DNA of 64,000 nt from Rhizobium mesoamericanum STM3625 (GCF_000312665.1 NZ_HF536772.1:3890886-3954885); one strand, 5' to 3'; counted from the stretch's first letter, positions 1-9,947 are shown. Notes: generated from the letters alone by a model not told the origin. Numbers and translations are program-made.

Positions 1-285
1 GTCGTGGCCAGTCGCAAACATCTCCTCAATAAACAGCGACGAGGTTATGCCGCGATCCAGGGAGCGGCGGTGAATTGCCGATAGCGTCTCGCCTTCAGCC
101 GACAACACGATAATCGGCTGGATGGACAGCGCATTGTAGAAATTGCCTGAGCGATCCTTGTACGCTTCACCGATGATCTCGGGGTTCTGTCCGGCAATCC
201 CGCTCATCAGGAAAGCAGTGACATTCAGCTTCTGCCAGGATGCAAGATTGTTTCGCAGGACGATCGCAATTTTGGTATCAAACAT
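1..285 (-). CDS. DUF2000 family protein, C-terminus outside window
   Basis: The reading frame begins MFDTKIAIVLRNNLASWQKL and runs 95 codons to the window edge without a stop. The conserved-looking stretches (IAIVLRNNL, AFLMSGIAG, IYKD-like AYKDRSGNFYN, QPIIVLSA) match the DUF2000 family of small soluble proteins of unknown function (usually about 135-140 residues), so roughly the last 40 residues are missing. An in-frame ATG at 300 would add five residues, but the AAAGAG just upstream of 285 favours the shorter start. It is divergently transcribed from the AraC-type regulator at 319 with only 33 bp between them, so the regulator probably controls it. The biochemical role is unknown. Confidence 0.75.
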   Translation of the reverse strand, partial: MFDTKIAIVLRNNLASWQKLNVTAFLMSGIAGQNPEIIGEAYKDRSGNFYNALSIQPIIVLSAEGETLSAIHRRSLDRGITSSLFIEEMFATGHD

Positions 286-318
286 TCCAGTCTCTTTCAT
301 GCGGGTTCGAAAGTCGCG

Positions 319-1206
319 TTGGATCAGGATGTAAACAGCCATGCCTTCGAGGGTCTTGAACGTTTGTGCACGCAACCCGGCGCAGACGGGATCGTAATTG
401 CGTCGGGCTTTCCCGGCATCGAGCGGATGGAAGCGCGGTTTTCTGGAAAGGCGTTCGAGCCGCATCGACACGATACGTATGCTCTCGGCGTCACGATGAA
501 GGGTGTGCAGACGTTCTCCTATCGCGGCGCGCGTCGCTTCAGCATGCCGGGGCAGGTGCTGGTGCTGCATCCGGATGAAGAGCATGATGGTGGAGCTGGT
601 AGCGATGACGGGCTGCAATATCGCATGCTCTATCTAGAGCCGGCGCTGCTGCGCGAATGCCTGGAAAAGGAAAAGATCGGGCTGCCTTTCGTTGCCGAGC
701 CTGTGATCGGCGACCCCCTGCTGGCAGGTACGTTGCTCGAAGCGCTTGGCGAGCTGGATCGCGAACTCGATGAGTTATTCGTCGACGATTTCGTTTCGCG
801 CGTTGCCGGCGCCCTCGCAAAGCATGCAAAGACCCCGGAGCGTCCACTCGGAAATGTGGCGTGGCAGCGGGCAAGATTGGCGCGTGATTATCTCGAAGCG
901 CATGCCACGGAAGCTGTGCGATCCGGCGAGTTGGAGACTGTCACTGGCCTCGACCGCTTTTCCCTTTCGCGCCACTTTAGAGCCGCTTTTGCGACAAGCC
1001 CCCATCGCTACCTGCTCATGCGGCGCCTGCAGCAGGCGCGCGCCATGATCGGTGCGGGCGACGGGCTTTCGGATGTGGCGGCGGCCACCGGCTTTGCAGA
1101 CCAGAGCCACCTGACCCGCCACTTCAAGAAAGCCTATGGCATGACGCCCGGCCAATGGGCGAGCCTTAGACGGGCTTCTCCGCAAGGCCGGATAGGCGCG
1201 CGATAA
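319..1206 (+). CDS. AraC family transcriptional regulator
   Basis: The 295-residue protein has an N-terminal AraC-type cupin sensing domain (about residues 20-160, with the FEPHRHDTYALGV metal/ligand-site pattern and the PGQVLVLHPDEEHDG strand). A C-terminal double helix-turn-helix follows (about 185-285; LSRHFRAAF and FADQSHLTRHFKKAYGMTPGQW are the two recognition-helix regions). The start is TTG at 319; no in-frame ATG occurs before residue 36, which would cut the sensor domain. It is divergent from the DUF2000 gene. Its 3' end overlaps the convergent AbrB-type gene by 41 bp. The ligand cannot be predicted. Confidence 0.85.
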   Translation: MDQDVNSHAFEGLERLCTQPGADGIVIASGFPGIERMEARFSGKAFEPHRHDTYALGVTMKGVQTFSYRGARRFSMPGQVLVLHPDEEHDGGAGSDDGLQYRMLYLEPALLRECLEKEKIGLPFVAEPVIGDPLLAGTLLEALGELDRELDELFVDDFVSRVAGALAKHAKTPERPLGNVAWQRARLARDYLEAHATEAVRSGELETVTGLDRFSLSRHFRAAFATSPHRYLLMRRLQQARAMIGAGDGLSDVAAATGFADQSHLTRHFKKAYGMTPGQWASLRRASPQGRIGAR

Positions 1207-2269
1207 AGCGTGCCAGCATTGGGCCGGTAAACAGGATGACGAGGAAGCGGCCGGTTTGCATCGCCATTACGAAGGGCACGTCGACGTCGCTCGACGCTGC
1301 GATAATGGCCACGGAATCCGCGCCGCCGGGGCTGGTGGCAAGATAGGCCGTGAGCGGGTCGACGCCAGCGAATTTGTGCAAGGCAAAGGCCATGCAGCCA
1401 CAAATTGACATCAGCAGCAGGATTGCCGCAGCCACGCGGGGCAGGGCACGAGCCGCGTGCATGACGATGCCACGGGTGAAACGCAGTCCGATGTTCCAGC
1501 CGATCAGGGCATAGCTGATCGCCAGGAGCCATGGCGGAAGCTCGATGGTGAACAGACCGAAGCCCTGAAGCAGCGAGCCGACCACCAGCGGCACAGTGAT
1601 CGTGCCACCTTGCACGCGAAAGCGCACAGCAATGTAGGCGCACAGGCACGTGAGCGCGACAGTGGCGGCGAGCGCCTGCCAGTCGACCGGAGGAAAGAGG
1701 ATGAACGGTGGCGGTTCACCCCCATCGGCGGCTACCCACAGGCGGGAGACGACCGAGGCTGCCACCGCGACGAAGACCACACGCAGGTATTGCATGAAGG
1801 CAACGAGCCGGGCGTCGGCGCCATAGGCTTCGGACATGATAACCATTGCGGAGGCTGCCCCTGGCGAGGAACCCCAAACCGCGGTCGTTCCGGGCAAGAC
1901 CTGCCAACGGCTCAGCAACCAGCCAAGGCCGGCCGCCGCGACGATGACGGAGAAGATCATCGCGAGAAAGAGTGGTGCGTCGCTCGCCATGGTCTTCAGG
2001 ATATCGACGGTGATGGCGCGCGCCATCAGAAAACCGACGAGCGCCTGGCCGAAGATGAGTGGCCAGCGCGGCACTTGAAGCGATCCCTTGCCGATGGATA
2101 GGGCAAGGATAATTGCCGCCACCATCGGGCCAATCAGGAGCGAGGCCGGAAGACCAAGCATTTCTAGGCCAACTACCAGCAGGGTTGAGACGCTGAGCAA
2201 GAGCATCCATCGTGGCAGGCTGGCGTTTTGAAAGAAGCGGCTGGCGTCGTGCAATGGCATGATTCCCAT
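1166..2269 (-). CDS. AbrB/AmoA-type inner-membrane protein
   Basis: This 367-residue protein is strongly hydrophobic, with about ten predicted membrane segments in two similar halves, as in the PF05145 family (often labelled AbrB or 'ammonia monooxygenase' in databases). The first half carries LPASLLIGPMVAAI and the GTTAVWGSSPGAASAM loop. The second half repeats the pattern with ATSPGGADSVAIIAASSDVDVPFVMAMQT-like residues (two PGG/PGAA-type loops). Family members are putative transporters or efflux proteins of unknown substrate; the name ammonia monooxygenase has no biochemical support. The gene is convergent with the AraC gene and stands alone. Confidence 0.8.
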   Translation of the reverse strand: MGIMPLHDASRFFQNASLPRWMLLLSVSTLLVVGLEMLGLPASLLIGPMVAAIILALSIGKGSLQVPRWPLIFGQALVGFLMARAITVDILKTMASDAPLFLAMIFSVIVAAAGLGWLLSRWQVLPGTTAVWGSSPGAASAMVIMSEAYGADARLVAFMQYLRVVFVAVAASVVSRLWVAADGGEPPPFILFPPVDWQALAATVALTCLCAYIAVRFRVQGGTITVPLVVGSLLQGFGLFTIELPPWLLAISYALIGWNIGLRFTRGIVMHAARALPRVAAAILLLMSICGCMAFALHKFAGVDPLTAYLATSPGGADSVAIIAASSDVDVPFVMAMQTGRFLVILFTGPMLARFIARLSGLAEKPV

Positions 2270-2419
2270 GCATGTCTAGCCAATGCGGAACCGCGATCAG
2301 TCGAAACACGGGGTAGCACTGGCTCAAAAGAAACCGGCCGGAGAGACCGGAGGAAATGCGCCGATATAGGCGCCAGTCGAGGAATGGGTCAATTGCGAAA
2401 TCCTGCAGGGTTTGCAGTG

Positions 2420-3322
2420 TCAGAGGCTGACGCGCTCAGCCAGAAAGTCGAGCAGCGCCCGCACGCGGGCCGGCAGCGGGCCGCCCTGGCCGATGTAGAC
2501 GGCGTAGAATTCCTCGATGTCGCCGGGGTTGATGTCCTCGAGAACCGGCACCAGCCGCCCGGCCTCGATATCGGCGCGAACGGTGAAGCTCGCAAGGCGG
2601 GCAAGGCCTGCACCTGATAGCGCCATATAGCGCATCGCTTCGCCGTCACCCACCTGGACGCCTGGCGTAATCGGCAGCGCAATGATCTCGCCACCATCGA
2701 GCAAGGGCCAGCCCTGAACGCTGCGCGCATAGGAAAAGCCGACGCGGCGATGACGCTTCAGGTCGGCGATGGTCGTTGGTTCGCCCGCGCGTTTCAAATA
2801 ATCCGGCGATGCTACGATCAGCTTGCGGGTAAAGCCAAGCTTGCGCGCAATGAGACTGGAGCTCTTCAGCGGTCCGGCGCGGATCGCGACATCGGCTCGA
2901 TCCTCGACCAGATCGACGACGGCGTCGGTATGCGAGATGTCGAGCGTGACGGCGGGATTGAGCGCCAGAAATTCGCAAACCAGCGGCGCAAGAATATGGT
3001 GGCCGAAGGAGGCGCTGGTATTGATGCGGATGGGCCCCGTGGCCTGTTCGCCGGCGGACGCATAGCGTTCGGCTTCCGCTATATCTGCAAGAATGGAAAC
3101 GCTGCGCTCGTAAAAGGCGCAGCCTTCGGGTGTCAGATGCAGCTTGCGGGTCGAACGGTTGACGAGGCGAGCGCCAAGGCGTGCCTCAAGCCTTGCCACA
3201 AGCTTGCTCACCGCGGATGGTGTCATGCGACAGGCGCGAGCAGCGGCGGTAAAGCCGCCGAGTTCGACGGCACGCACGAAGACTTCCATTTCCCCGGAGC
3301 GATTGATGTCTTGCCTGCTCAC
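2420..3322 (-). CDS. LysR family transcriptional regulator
   Basis: The 300-residue protein has a LysR winged helix at residues 10-68 (FVRAVELGGFTAAARACRMTPSAVSKLVARLEARLG, then RLVNRSTRKLHLTPEG). A periplasmic-binding-protein-like effector domain follows (about 90-295). The family length is normal. It diverges from the aldo/keto reductase at 3419 across a 96-bp intergenic gap that should hold the shared promoter/operator. By the usual LysR layout it most likely regulates that reductase and itself. The co-inducer cannot be read from the sequence. Confidence 0.88.
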   Translation of the reverse strand: MSRQDINRSGEMEVFVRAVELGGFTAAARACRMTPSAVSKLVARLEARLGARLVNRSTRKLHLTPEGCAFYERSVSILADIAEAERYASAGEQATGPIRINTSASFGHHILAPLVCEFLALNPAVTLDISHTDAVVDLVEDRADVAIRAGPLKSSSLIARKLGFTRKLIVASPDYLKRAGEPTTIADLKRHRRVGFSYARSVQGWPLLDGGEIIALPITPGVQVGDGEAMRYMALSGAGLARLASFTVRADIEAGRLVPVLEDINPGDIEEFYAVYIGQGGPLPARVRALLDFLAERVSL

Positions 3323-3418
3323 GATGACTTCAATTCACGGATGGGTTTCCTTTCGGCAATCTATATCACGGTAGATTTCGTGTCTATCTCTTCTGAAGTC
3401 CACAACAGGAGACAGATC

Positions 3419-4453
3419 ATGGAATATAGAAATCTCGGGGGATCGGGCCTTAGGGTGCCGGTCTTGAGCTTTGGGGCGGGAACGTTCGCAGGCTCTGGCC
3501 CGCTCTTCGGCGCATGGGGTAATACGGACGCGGCCGAAGCCCGGCGCCTCATCGACATTTCCCTGGAAGCGGGTGTTAATCTCTTCGACACCGCAGATGT
3601 CTATTCGGGCGGCGCCTCCGAGGAAGTTCTTGGTCAGGCGATCGCTGGGCGGCGCGACGCTGTGCTGGTCTCAACCAAGATCGCATTGCCGATGGGCGAT
3701 GGTCCTGGCGAGTGGGGAACATCGCGCTCGCGCCTCATCCGCTCGACAGACGAGGCATTGAAGCGGCTTGGGACGGACTATATCGACCTGTTGCAGCTTC
3801 ATGCATTCGATGCCTCGACACCCATCGAAGAGGTACTCGCAACGCTGGATGGGCTGATTGCTGCAGGGAAAATCCGCTACGTCGGCGTCTCCAATTTCGC
3901 GGGATGGGAGCTGATGAAGTCGCTCGGCATTGCCGAGCGGCATGGCTATCCGCGTTATGTTGCGCATCAGGTCTATTATTCTCTTGCCGGACGCGACTAC
4001 GAATGGGAACTGATGCCGCTTGCTGCCGATCAGGGCGTCGGCGCATTGGTCTGGAGCCCGCTTGCCTGGGGCCGCCTCACCGGCAGGATCCGGCGTGGCC
4101 AACCGTTGCCGGAGAGCAGTCGGCTGCATCAGACGGCGGAATACGGCCCGCCGGTCGATGAGGAGAAGCTCTACGATATCGTCGAGGCGCTGTTTGAGAT
4201 TTCCGAAGAGACGGGCAAGACCGTTCCGCAAATCGCGCTCAATTGGCTGATCGGTCGCCCAACTGTTTCGAGCGTCATCATCGGCGCGCGCAACGAGGAG
4301 CAACTGCGGCAGAATCTCGGTGCCGTCGGCTGGTCACTGTCGAAGCAACAAGTGGAAAAGCTCGACAAGGCAAGTGCCGTGACCGCAGCCTATCCCTACT
4401 TCCCCTACCGCAGACAGGAGGGCTTCGCGCGGCTCAATCCGCCGTTGGTCTAG
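3419..4453 (+). CDS. aldo/keto reductase
   Basis: The protein has 344 residues starting MEYRNLGGSGLRV, with AGGAGACAG just upstream. It is an NADP(H)-dependent TIM-barrel aldo/keto reductase with the DTADVYSGG motif (catalytic Asp and Tyr, about residues 53-58), the TKIALPM strand with catalytic Lys, the LLQLHAFD segment with catalytic His, and the C-terminal cofactor loop VIIGARNEEQL. It resembles the second AKR at 55435-56493, which starts MEYRLLGRSGLK, so the two are paralogues. It is divergent from the LysR gene at 2420-3322, which probably regulates it. The natural carbonyl substrate is unknown. Confidence 0.88.
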   Translation: MEYRNLGGSGLRVPVLSFGAGTFAGSGPLFGAWGNTDAAEARRLIDISLEAGVNLFDTADVYSGGASEEVLGQAIAGRRDAVLVSTKIALPMGDGPGEWGTSRSRLIRSTDEALKRLGTDYIDLLQLHAFDASTPIEEVLATLDGLIAAGKIRYVGVSNFAGWELMKSLGIAERHGYPRYVAHQVYYSLAGRDYEWELMPLAADQGVGALVWSPLAWGRLTGRIRRGQPLPESSRLHQTAEYGPPVDEEKLYDIVEALFEISEETGKTVPQIALNWLIGRPTVSSVIIGARNEEQLRQNLGAVGWSLSKQQVEKLDKASAVTAAYPYFPYRRQEGFARLNPPLV

Positions 4454-4561
4454 ACGGCACTCGGCAGGGAACAGTTCTGCCCAATCTTGTACTAGACAGG
4501 CGCTGTCTCTTGTCTCATACCAACTTGCCTCCCGGCAGCGAAGGCGAAGGAGATCAAAGAG

Positions 4562-5974
4562 ATGGCGCTCAAAGATGCAAAAACCGGAACACGGAACGAG
4601 GCTGGCATCGCTGCCGCGATCGGCGTTCTGAAACAGAGGTTCGGCGAGCGCTTCCAGACCGGTCAAGCCTTTCGTGCCCAGCATGCACATACCACCACTT
4701 ACATTCCCGCGCAGCTCCCCGACGGCGTGCTTTTTGCCGAGAGTGCCGATGACGTAAAGGCTGCAGTCAAGGTCTGCGCCGACCACAAGGTGCCGATCGT
4801 TGCTTTCGGCACGGGCTCTTCACTCGAAGGGCAGGTCAATGCGCCCAACGGCGGTATATCGATCGATTTCAGCCGAATGAACCGGGTTCTTGAAGTCAAC
4901 GCCGAGGATCTCGACTGTACCGTCGAGCCCGGCGTGACGCGCGAGGAGCTGAACACCTATCTCCGGGATACCGGCCTGTTCTTCCCGATCGATCCCGGCG
5001 CCAACGCCTCGATCGGCGGCATGACCTCGACACGCGCCTCGGGAACGAATGCCGTGCGCTACGGCACGATGAAGGACAATGTGCTTGCAGTAACCGCGGT
5101 CACAGCCAACGGAGAGGAAATCCGCACCGCGCGACGCGCACGCAAGTCGTCCGCCGGCTACGATCTGACCCGGCTCTTTGTCGGCGCGGAAGGAACGCTG
5201 GGCATTTTGACCTCTGTAACGTTGCGGCTGCAGGGTATTCCGCAGAAGATCGGCGGCGGTGTCTGCGCTTTCCCAACCGTTCGCGCTGCCTGTGATGCTG
5301 TCATCATGACCATCCAGTTGGGCATTCCGGTTGCCCGCATCGAGCTTCTCGATGCGCTGCAAATTCGCGCCTGCAATGCCTATTCAAAACTCAGCTACGA
5401 GGAAAAACCGACGCTCTTTGTCGAGTTCCACGGCTCGGATGAAACCGTTGCCCTGCAATCGGAGCAGTTTGCCGAGATCGCCTCTGAATGCGGAGGCGGT
5501 GAGTTCTCGTGGACCGTCAACGCCGAGGACCGCAGCAAGCTTTGGAAGGCACGCCACGATGCCTACTGGGCGTCGCGCGCGCTGGCGCCCGAGATGGCGG
5601 CGCTCTCGACGGACGTCTGTGTGCCGATTTCGCGTCTTGCCGACTGCATCGGCGAAACCCAGGCCGATATCGAGGAACATGGTTTGCTGGCCATGATCGT
5701 CGGGCATGCCGGTGATGGGAACTTCCATGTGCTTCTGTTGTTCGACGACAAAACGGAGGAGGGCATTGCGATCGCCGAATCCTTTGTCAGCAGGCTCAAC
5801 GCTCGCGCTTTGGCAATGGATGGTACCTGCACTGGTGAGCATGGCATCGGCCAGGGCAAGATGGCATTCCTTGAAGAGGAACTCGGGGGGACCGTCGAGC
5901 TGATGCGCCAGGTCAAGAAAGCGCTCGATCCGGACGACATCTTCAACCCTGGAAAGATATTCCACCGCGCCTGA
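4562..5974 (+). CDS. FAD-linked oxidase, glycolate/D-lactate dehydrogenase (GlcD) family
   Basis: The 470-residue flavoprotein has an FAD-binding PCMH domain (about 55-235; PIVAFGTGSSLEGQV and PIDPGANASIGGMTSTRASG bind the pyrophosphate and isoalloxazine). A FAD-oxidase C-terminal domain follows, with VGHAGDGNFH and the family-typical GTCTGEHGIGQGK at the C-terminus. The length fits GlcD or D-lactate dehydrogenase proteins that oxidise 2-hydroxy acids to 2-oxo acids. An AAGGAGATC stretch precedes the ATG. It lies 108 bp downstream of the aldo/keto reductase in the same direction and could share a transcript. No glcE or glcF partners are present, so a single-subunit D-lactate/2-hydroxyglutarate type enzyme is plausible. 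Confidence 0.85.
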   Translation: MALKDAKTGTRNEAGIAAAIGVLKQRFGERFQTGQAFRAQHAHTTTYIPAQLPDGVLFAESADDVKAAVKVCADHKVPIVAFGTGSSLEGQVNAPNGGISIDFSRMNRVLEVNAEDLDCTVEPGVTREELNTYLRDTGLFFPIDPGANASIGGMTSTRASGTNAVRYGTMKDNVLAVTAVTANGEEIRTARRARKSSAGYDLTRLFVGAEGTLGILTSVTLRLQGIPQKIGGGVCAFPTVRAACDAVIMTIQLGIPVARIELLDALQIRACNAYSKLSYEEKPTLFVEFHGSDETVALQSEQFAEIASECGGGEFSWTVNAEDRSKLWKARHDAYWASRALAPEMAALSTDVCVPISRLADCIGETQADIEEHGLLAMIVGHAGDGNFHVLLLFDDKTEEGIAIAESFVSRLNARALAMDGTCTGEHGIGQGKMAFLEEELGGTVELMRQVKKALDPDDIFNPGKIFHRA

Positions 5975-6068
5975 AATCGAGAATTCCACCGGAGTTGTAG
6001 GCCGGCCAAGATTGACGCTACGGGAGATTGATTGGCGATGAGCGAATTCATCTCCAAATCAAGTAAAT

Positions 6069-6119
6069 AGAGCATGATGTTGCCCGAAAGCTGCTTCACA
6101 GCTTTCGGTATCATGCTCT
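6069..6119. repeat. rhizobial intergenic palindrome (REP/RIME-like)
   Basis: A 51-bp near-perfect inverted repeat: AGAGCATGAT at 6069-6078 pairs with ATCATGCTCT at 6110-6119, and inside it CCGAAAGCTG pairs with CAGCTTTCGG around a short loop. Palindromes starting with AGAGCATGATG and containing a CCGAAA/TTTCGG inner stem are a familiar dispersed intergenic element of Rhizobium-group genomes. It sits between the GlcD-like gene and the asmA-like gene and may also act as a transcript 3'-end hairpin. No second copy was seen in this window. Confidence 0.7.
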
Positions 6120-6156
6120 AGTGTCCGCGATGGATTCCCAAATGGAGAATTGTTAG

Positions 6157-9100
6157 TTGGTAGGCCGGTTCCTCGTCTTCTTGGGCGGAGTGATTGTCGT
6201 GGCGCTGTTCGTGGCGCTGCTGGCGCCGCTCTTTATCGACTGGACCGACTTCCGAAAAAATTTCGAGGATCAGGCAAGCCGGATCATCGGCAAGAAGGTC
6301 GTTGTTCACGGCGCGGTGGATGCGCGCCTGCTGCCGTTTCCCTCCGTGACACTGCATGATGTACGGGTTGGCCAGGAACTGGATGGATCGCCGATCGTAC
6401 AGATCGAGCAATTCTCCATGGACGCGGAACTTGCGCCTTTCCTGTCGGGCGAGGCATTGATCTTCGACATGCGCGTCGTCAACCCGAAGGTGAAGCTGAG
6501 ACTTCTGCAGGACGGCACGCTCGACTGGACGCGTGGCAGCCGGCCTGAAATTCCGGCGAGAACGGTTGTTCTCGAAAACGTTCATGTCACTGGCGGTGAT
6601 CTCCAGTTCATCGACGATCAGTCGGGGCGCTCGCGGCACGTTACCGGCTTGAACGCCGAGATGTCGGCAAAGTCGCTTGCCGGGCCGTGGCGGATCGAAG
6701 GTGATGCTGCCTTGGACGGCGCGCATGGCAGCTTCAGCATCGCCAGCGGTCAGCCGGACGAAAACGGAGTCCTGCGGATGGGCACGCGGCTGCAGCCCGA
6801 CAAGCAGCCGGTGACCGTCGATCTCGACGGCGAGCTGAAGCTCGTGGACAGCAGGCCGAACTATCAGGGAATGATTTCTGCATCCATCGAGAACCGAAGT
6901 GGCAGGAAGAGTGACAAGACCGATGTGCCTCCGCGGCTGAAAGGCAAGTTCGAACTCACCAATGAAAGCGTTCGAATACCGGAGTATCGGCTGGAGGTCG
7001 GACCGACGGATGATCCTTATGTCGTCACCGGTGAGGCGACGCTCGACACGGGAAGCAAACCGCAATTCCTGCTGATTGCAAATGGCCAGCAGATCGACGT
7101 CAATCGTATCGGCAATCAGGGGGTGAACGGCAAGACCAACCGTGATCCCAGTCTTTCCGCCCGACAGCGGCTTAACGCGCTGATCCAGATCGTTTCACAA
7201 ATCCCAGTGCCGCAGGTGCCGGGGAAGGCAAGCGTCCGGTTGCCCGCGATCGTCGCTGGAGACACAACGATCCGCGACGTTCAGCTCGATGTCGCACCGG
7301 CAGGCCAGGGTTGGGTGGTCGACAATGTTGTCGGCACGCTTCCCGGACGAACGCAGGTCGAGGGCCAGGGCAAGCTCAATCTGCAGGGGCAGGCATCCTT
7401 CGACGGGCGGATCACGGTGGCCTCCAATCAGCCCAGCGGTCTTGCGGCATGGCTTGCGGGCTCTGTCGATCCCGCGATCCGGCAATTGCGCCAAGCGGGC
7501 TTTTCGGCGGATGTCGGCCTCACTCATGACCGCCAGACGTTCAGCAACCTGGAAATTGCCGTCGGACAGGCGACGCTCAAGGGCAGGCTCGATCGTCAGG
7601 TGGTGGCCAATCAGGCCCCGACACTTGACGTGGCGCTTGCCGGCGACGCGCTTGATCTGGATGCGCTGCGTGCGCTTGTCGGATTGTTCACCGGTCAGGA
7701 TGCCGGCGACAACGTGCTCGATCACAAGATTCACGCGCGTCTGAAGGCCGACAAGTTCACGGCCTTTGGCGTCGAGGCCGCCGATGTCGAGACAAGCTTT
7801 GCAATTGCTGACGGCGTTCTTGCGGTGGAACAGCTTTCCGTCAAGAACCTGGCGGGTGCCGAGGTGACAGCAACAGGTCGCGCCGAGGGATCGCTGCTGG
7901 ATTACAAGGGCTCTGGAGAAATCACCTTTAAGTCCGCCGATCCGGGCTCGTTCTTCACCATGCTCAAGCAACATCTGCCACCGCATCCGGTCATGGATAG
8001 GCTTGTGCGCAATGCCGCGTGGTACACCAATACCGCGCTGCGCGGAGCGTTGACGCTCGGAGGCGACAAGGGTGACGGCCTGACCCTGACATTGGCAGGG
8101 GTGAGCAATGGAAGCCGCGTCAATCTTGACTACCGCATGTCGGATCTCCTTGCGCTGACAGACAAGGGCACGACGAACCTTGAGGCAACGCTTGAGAATA
8201 GCGTCACCTCGATCCTGTTTGGACAGGCCGGTCTCGATCCCTTGCCAGTCGATGCAGATGCCAACGGCCGTCTGACCCTGAAGGTGCAGGCCGAGGGGAC
8301 GGATCCTGCCGACGCGCAGCTGACATTTGCCACCGACCGCACTTCATTTACCGCAGGTGGCAAAGTGGATGTCCGCCCGCAAGCCTTTATGAACGGTCAG
8401 CTTGCGGTATCGCTGGAGAGCGCCGACCTTGATCCGTATCTTGTCATGAACGGTATCGCCATGCCGCAGATGGGTACAGGCTTGCCGTTCAAGCTGACGA
8501 CGAACGCGACCATCGATGGTGACAAGATCGCTTTTGCGGACATCGCAGGACATGCCGCCGACAACGAGTTCAAAGGCGCGCTGACCGTCGACCGCAAAGC
8601 GGAGAAGACAACGGCGAAGGGCGAATTGGCGCTGTCCAAGGCCGATGCCGCGTGGCTCGGAGAGGCTGTCTACGGTCCAATGACGGATGCGGCGACAGGG
8701 GATCTGTCGAAAGCGGCGCTTGGCCTGCCAGTTTTCAAGGATATCGACGTCAACCTCAAGCTTTCCGCAAAGCAATTCTTTCCTGGCTGGCCGGGTCCCA
8801 TTTCGGATTTCACGTCCAATGTGGCCTATAAGGGCGACGAACTGCAGCTCAACGACATCAAGGGCGCCTGGGATGGCGGCAGCTTGAATGGCAGTGTGCT
8901 GTTCACTAATGCTGATGGTACGGGCTTCTTCCAGACAAAGCTGGCTCTGGCGGACGCGGACCTCGCCGGGGTCGTCTGGCCGCGCGACGGAGCTCCGGCT
9001 GCGAACGGCAAGTTCGGACTGGCACTTTCTCTGGAAGCCTCCGGGAAGTCGATGAAGGACATCGCTGGTTCACTGAACGGCTCCGGTGAAGTGAGGCTCG

Positions 9101-9900
9101 GGGATCTCAGTGTACGTGGGCTTAATCTTGGCATGCTGGCGCCATTGCTGGCCGCCACCGATCCGATGCAGGATCAGCTGAATGCCGGTAAGGTCCATCC
9201 CATTGTTGAAACCTTGCTCAACAATGGCGAAGCTAAGCTGCCGCCAACTGCCATTCCCTTCAATGTGACGGATGGGATCCTGCGCTTTCAGAACGTCAGC
9301 GCGGCGACCGATCAGGCAAAGGTGGTCGGCAACGGTCAGATCGATCTGCCCCAGCAGCGGATCAACGCCTCGCTTAACATTGCGCTGAATCCGGGCAGCG
9401 AGATGCTTCCCGGCGCCGAGCCGGCGATACGCCTCGATTTCTCCGGGCTGCTTGCATCGCCGGGCAGGACCATCGATGTCACGGATATCACCGGCTTCCT
9501 GTCGCTGCGCGCCTTCGAGCGTGAGCGTCGGCGCGTCGAGCGTCTACAATCGAACATTCTGGAGAAGCAGCGACTGCGCCGCGAAGTCGCTCTCTACAAG
9601 TTCAATGACACAGAGCGCCAGAAGGCTGCCGCCTTCGAGGCACAGAGGCGGGCTGAAGAGCAGCGTCTGAGAGCTTTGGCTGCACAGGCCGAGCGAGAAA
9701 GACAAGCAGCCGAAGCGAAGGCAAAGGCTGAGGCGGAAGCCAAGGCCAAGGCCGACGCAGAAGCACGCGCCAGGGCAGCGCAAGAGAAGGCTGCAGCAGA
9801 TGCCGCTCGGCGGGCGCAGGAGCAGCTTGCCATACCGCCTGAAAACTCGCTCAATTTCAAAACAATACCTGGGCTTCCGGGCGTGCAGATGCCGCAATAG
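6157..9900 (+). CDS. AsmA family protein
   Basis: This large protein (1247 residues) starts with one uncleaved membrane anchor (FLVFLGGVIVVALFVALLAPLFI, about residues 4-27). A long beta-rich periplasmic region with the AsmA N-terminal pattern (DWTDFRKNFEDQASRIIGKKV) and an AsmA_2/DUF3971-like C-terminal region (about 900-1120) follow. The last 110 residues are a highly charged coiled coil (runs of AEAKAKAEAEAKAKADAEARARA) before a Pro-rich tail. AsmA-like proteins are thought to bridge the periplasm and move phospholipids to the outer membrane. The start is TTG: an in-frame TAG ends immediately before it at 6156, and ATGGAGAA at 6142-6149 is a suitable ribosome site. It appears monocistronic. 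Confidence 0.85.
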   Translation: MVGRFLVFLGGVIVVALFVALLAPLFIDWTDFRKNFEDQASRIIGKKVVVHGAVDARLLPFPSVTLHDVRVGQELDGSPIVQIEQFSMDAELAPFLSGEALIFDMRVVNPKVKLRLLQDGTLDWTRGSRPEIPARTVVLENVHVTGGDLQFIDDQSGRSRHVTGLNAEMSAKSLAGPWRIEGDAALDGAHGSFSIASGQPDENGVLRMGTRLQPDKQPVTVDLDGELKLVDSRPNYQGMISASIENRSGRKSDKTDVPPRLKGKFELTNESVRIPEYRLEVGPTDDPYVVTGEATLDTGSKPQFLLIANGQQIDVNRIGNQGVNGKTNRDPSLSARQRLNALIQIVSQIPVPQVPGKASVRLPAIVAGDTTIRDVQLDVAPAGQGWVVDNVVGTLPGRTQVEGQGKLNLQGQASFDGRITVASNQPSGLAAWLAGSVDPAIRQLRQAGFSADVGLTHDRQTFSNLEIAVGQATLKGRLDRQVVANQAPTLDVALAGDALDLDALRALVGLFTGQDAGDNVLDHKIHARLKADKFTAFGVEAADVETSFAIADGVLAVEQLSVKNLAGAEVTATGRAEGSLLDYKGSGEITFKSADPGSFFTMLKQHLPPHPVMDRLVRNAAWYTNTALRGALTLGGDKGDGLTLTLAGVSNGSRVNLDYRMSDLLALTDKGTTNLEATLENSVTSILFGQAGLDPLPVDADANGRLTLKVQAEGTDPADAQLTFATDRTSFTAGGKVDVRPQAFMNGQLAVSLESADLDPYLVMNGIAMPQMGTGLPFKLTTNATIDGDKIAFADIAGHAADNEFKGALTVDRKAEKTTAKGELALSKADAAWLGEAVYGPMTDAATGDLSKAALGLPVFKDIDVNLKLSAKQFFPGWPGPISDFTSNVAYKGDELQLNDIKGAWDGGSLNGSVLFTNADGTGFFQTKLALADADLAGVVWPRDGAPAANGKFGLALSLEASGKSMKDIAGSLNGSGEVRLGDLSVRGLNLGMLAPLLAATDPMQDQLNAGKVHPIVETLLNNGEAKLPPTAIPFNVTDGILRFQNVSAATDQAKVVGNGQIDLPQQRINASLNIALNPGSEMLPGAEPAIRLDFSGLLASPGRTIDVTDITGFLSLRAFERERRRVERLQSNILEKQRLRREVALYKFNDTERQKAAAFEAQRRAEEQRLRALAAQAERERQAAEAKAKAEAEAKAKADAEARARAAQEKAAADAARRAQEQLAIPPENSLNFKTIPGLPGVQMPQ

Positions 9901-9947
9901 GCATTGCGCGAAGCAGATGCTCAGCCTTCCCAAACCAGGGAATTGAA

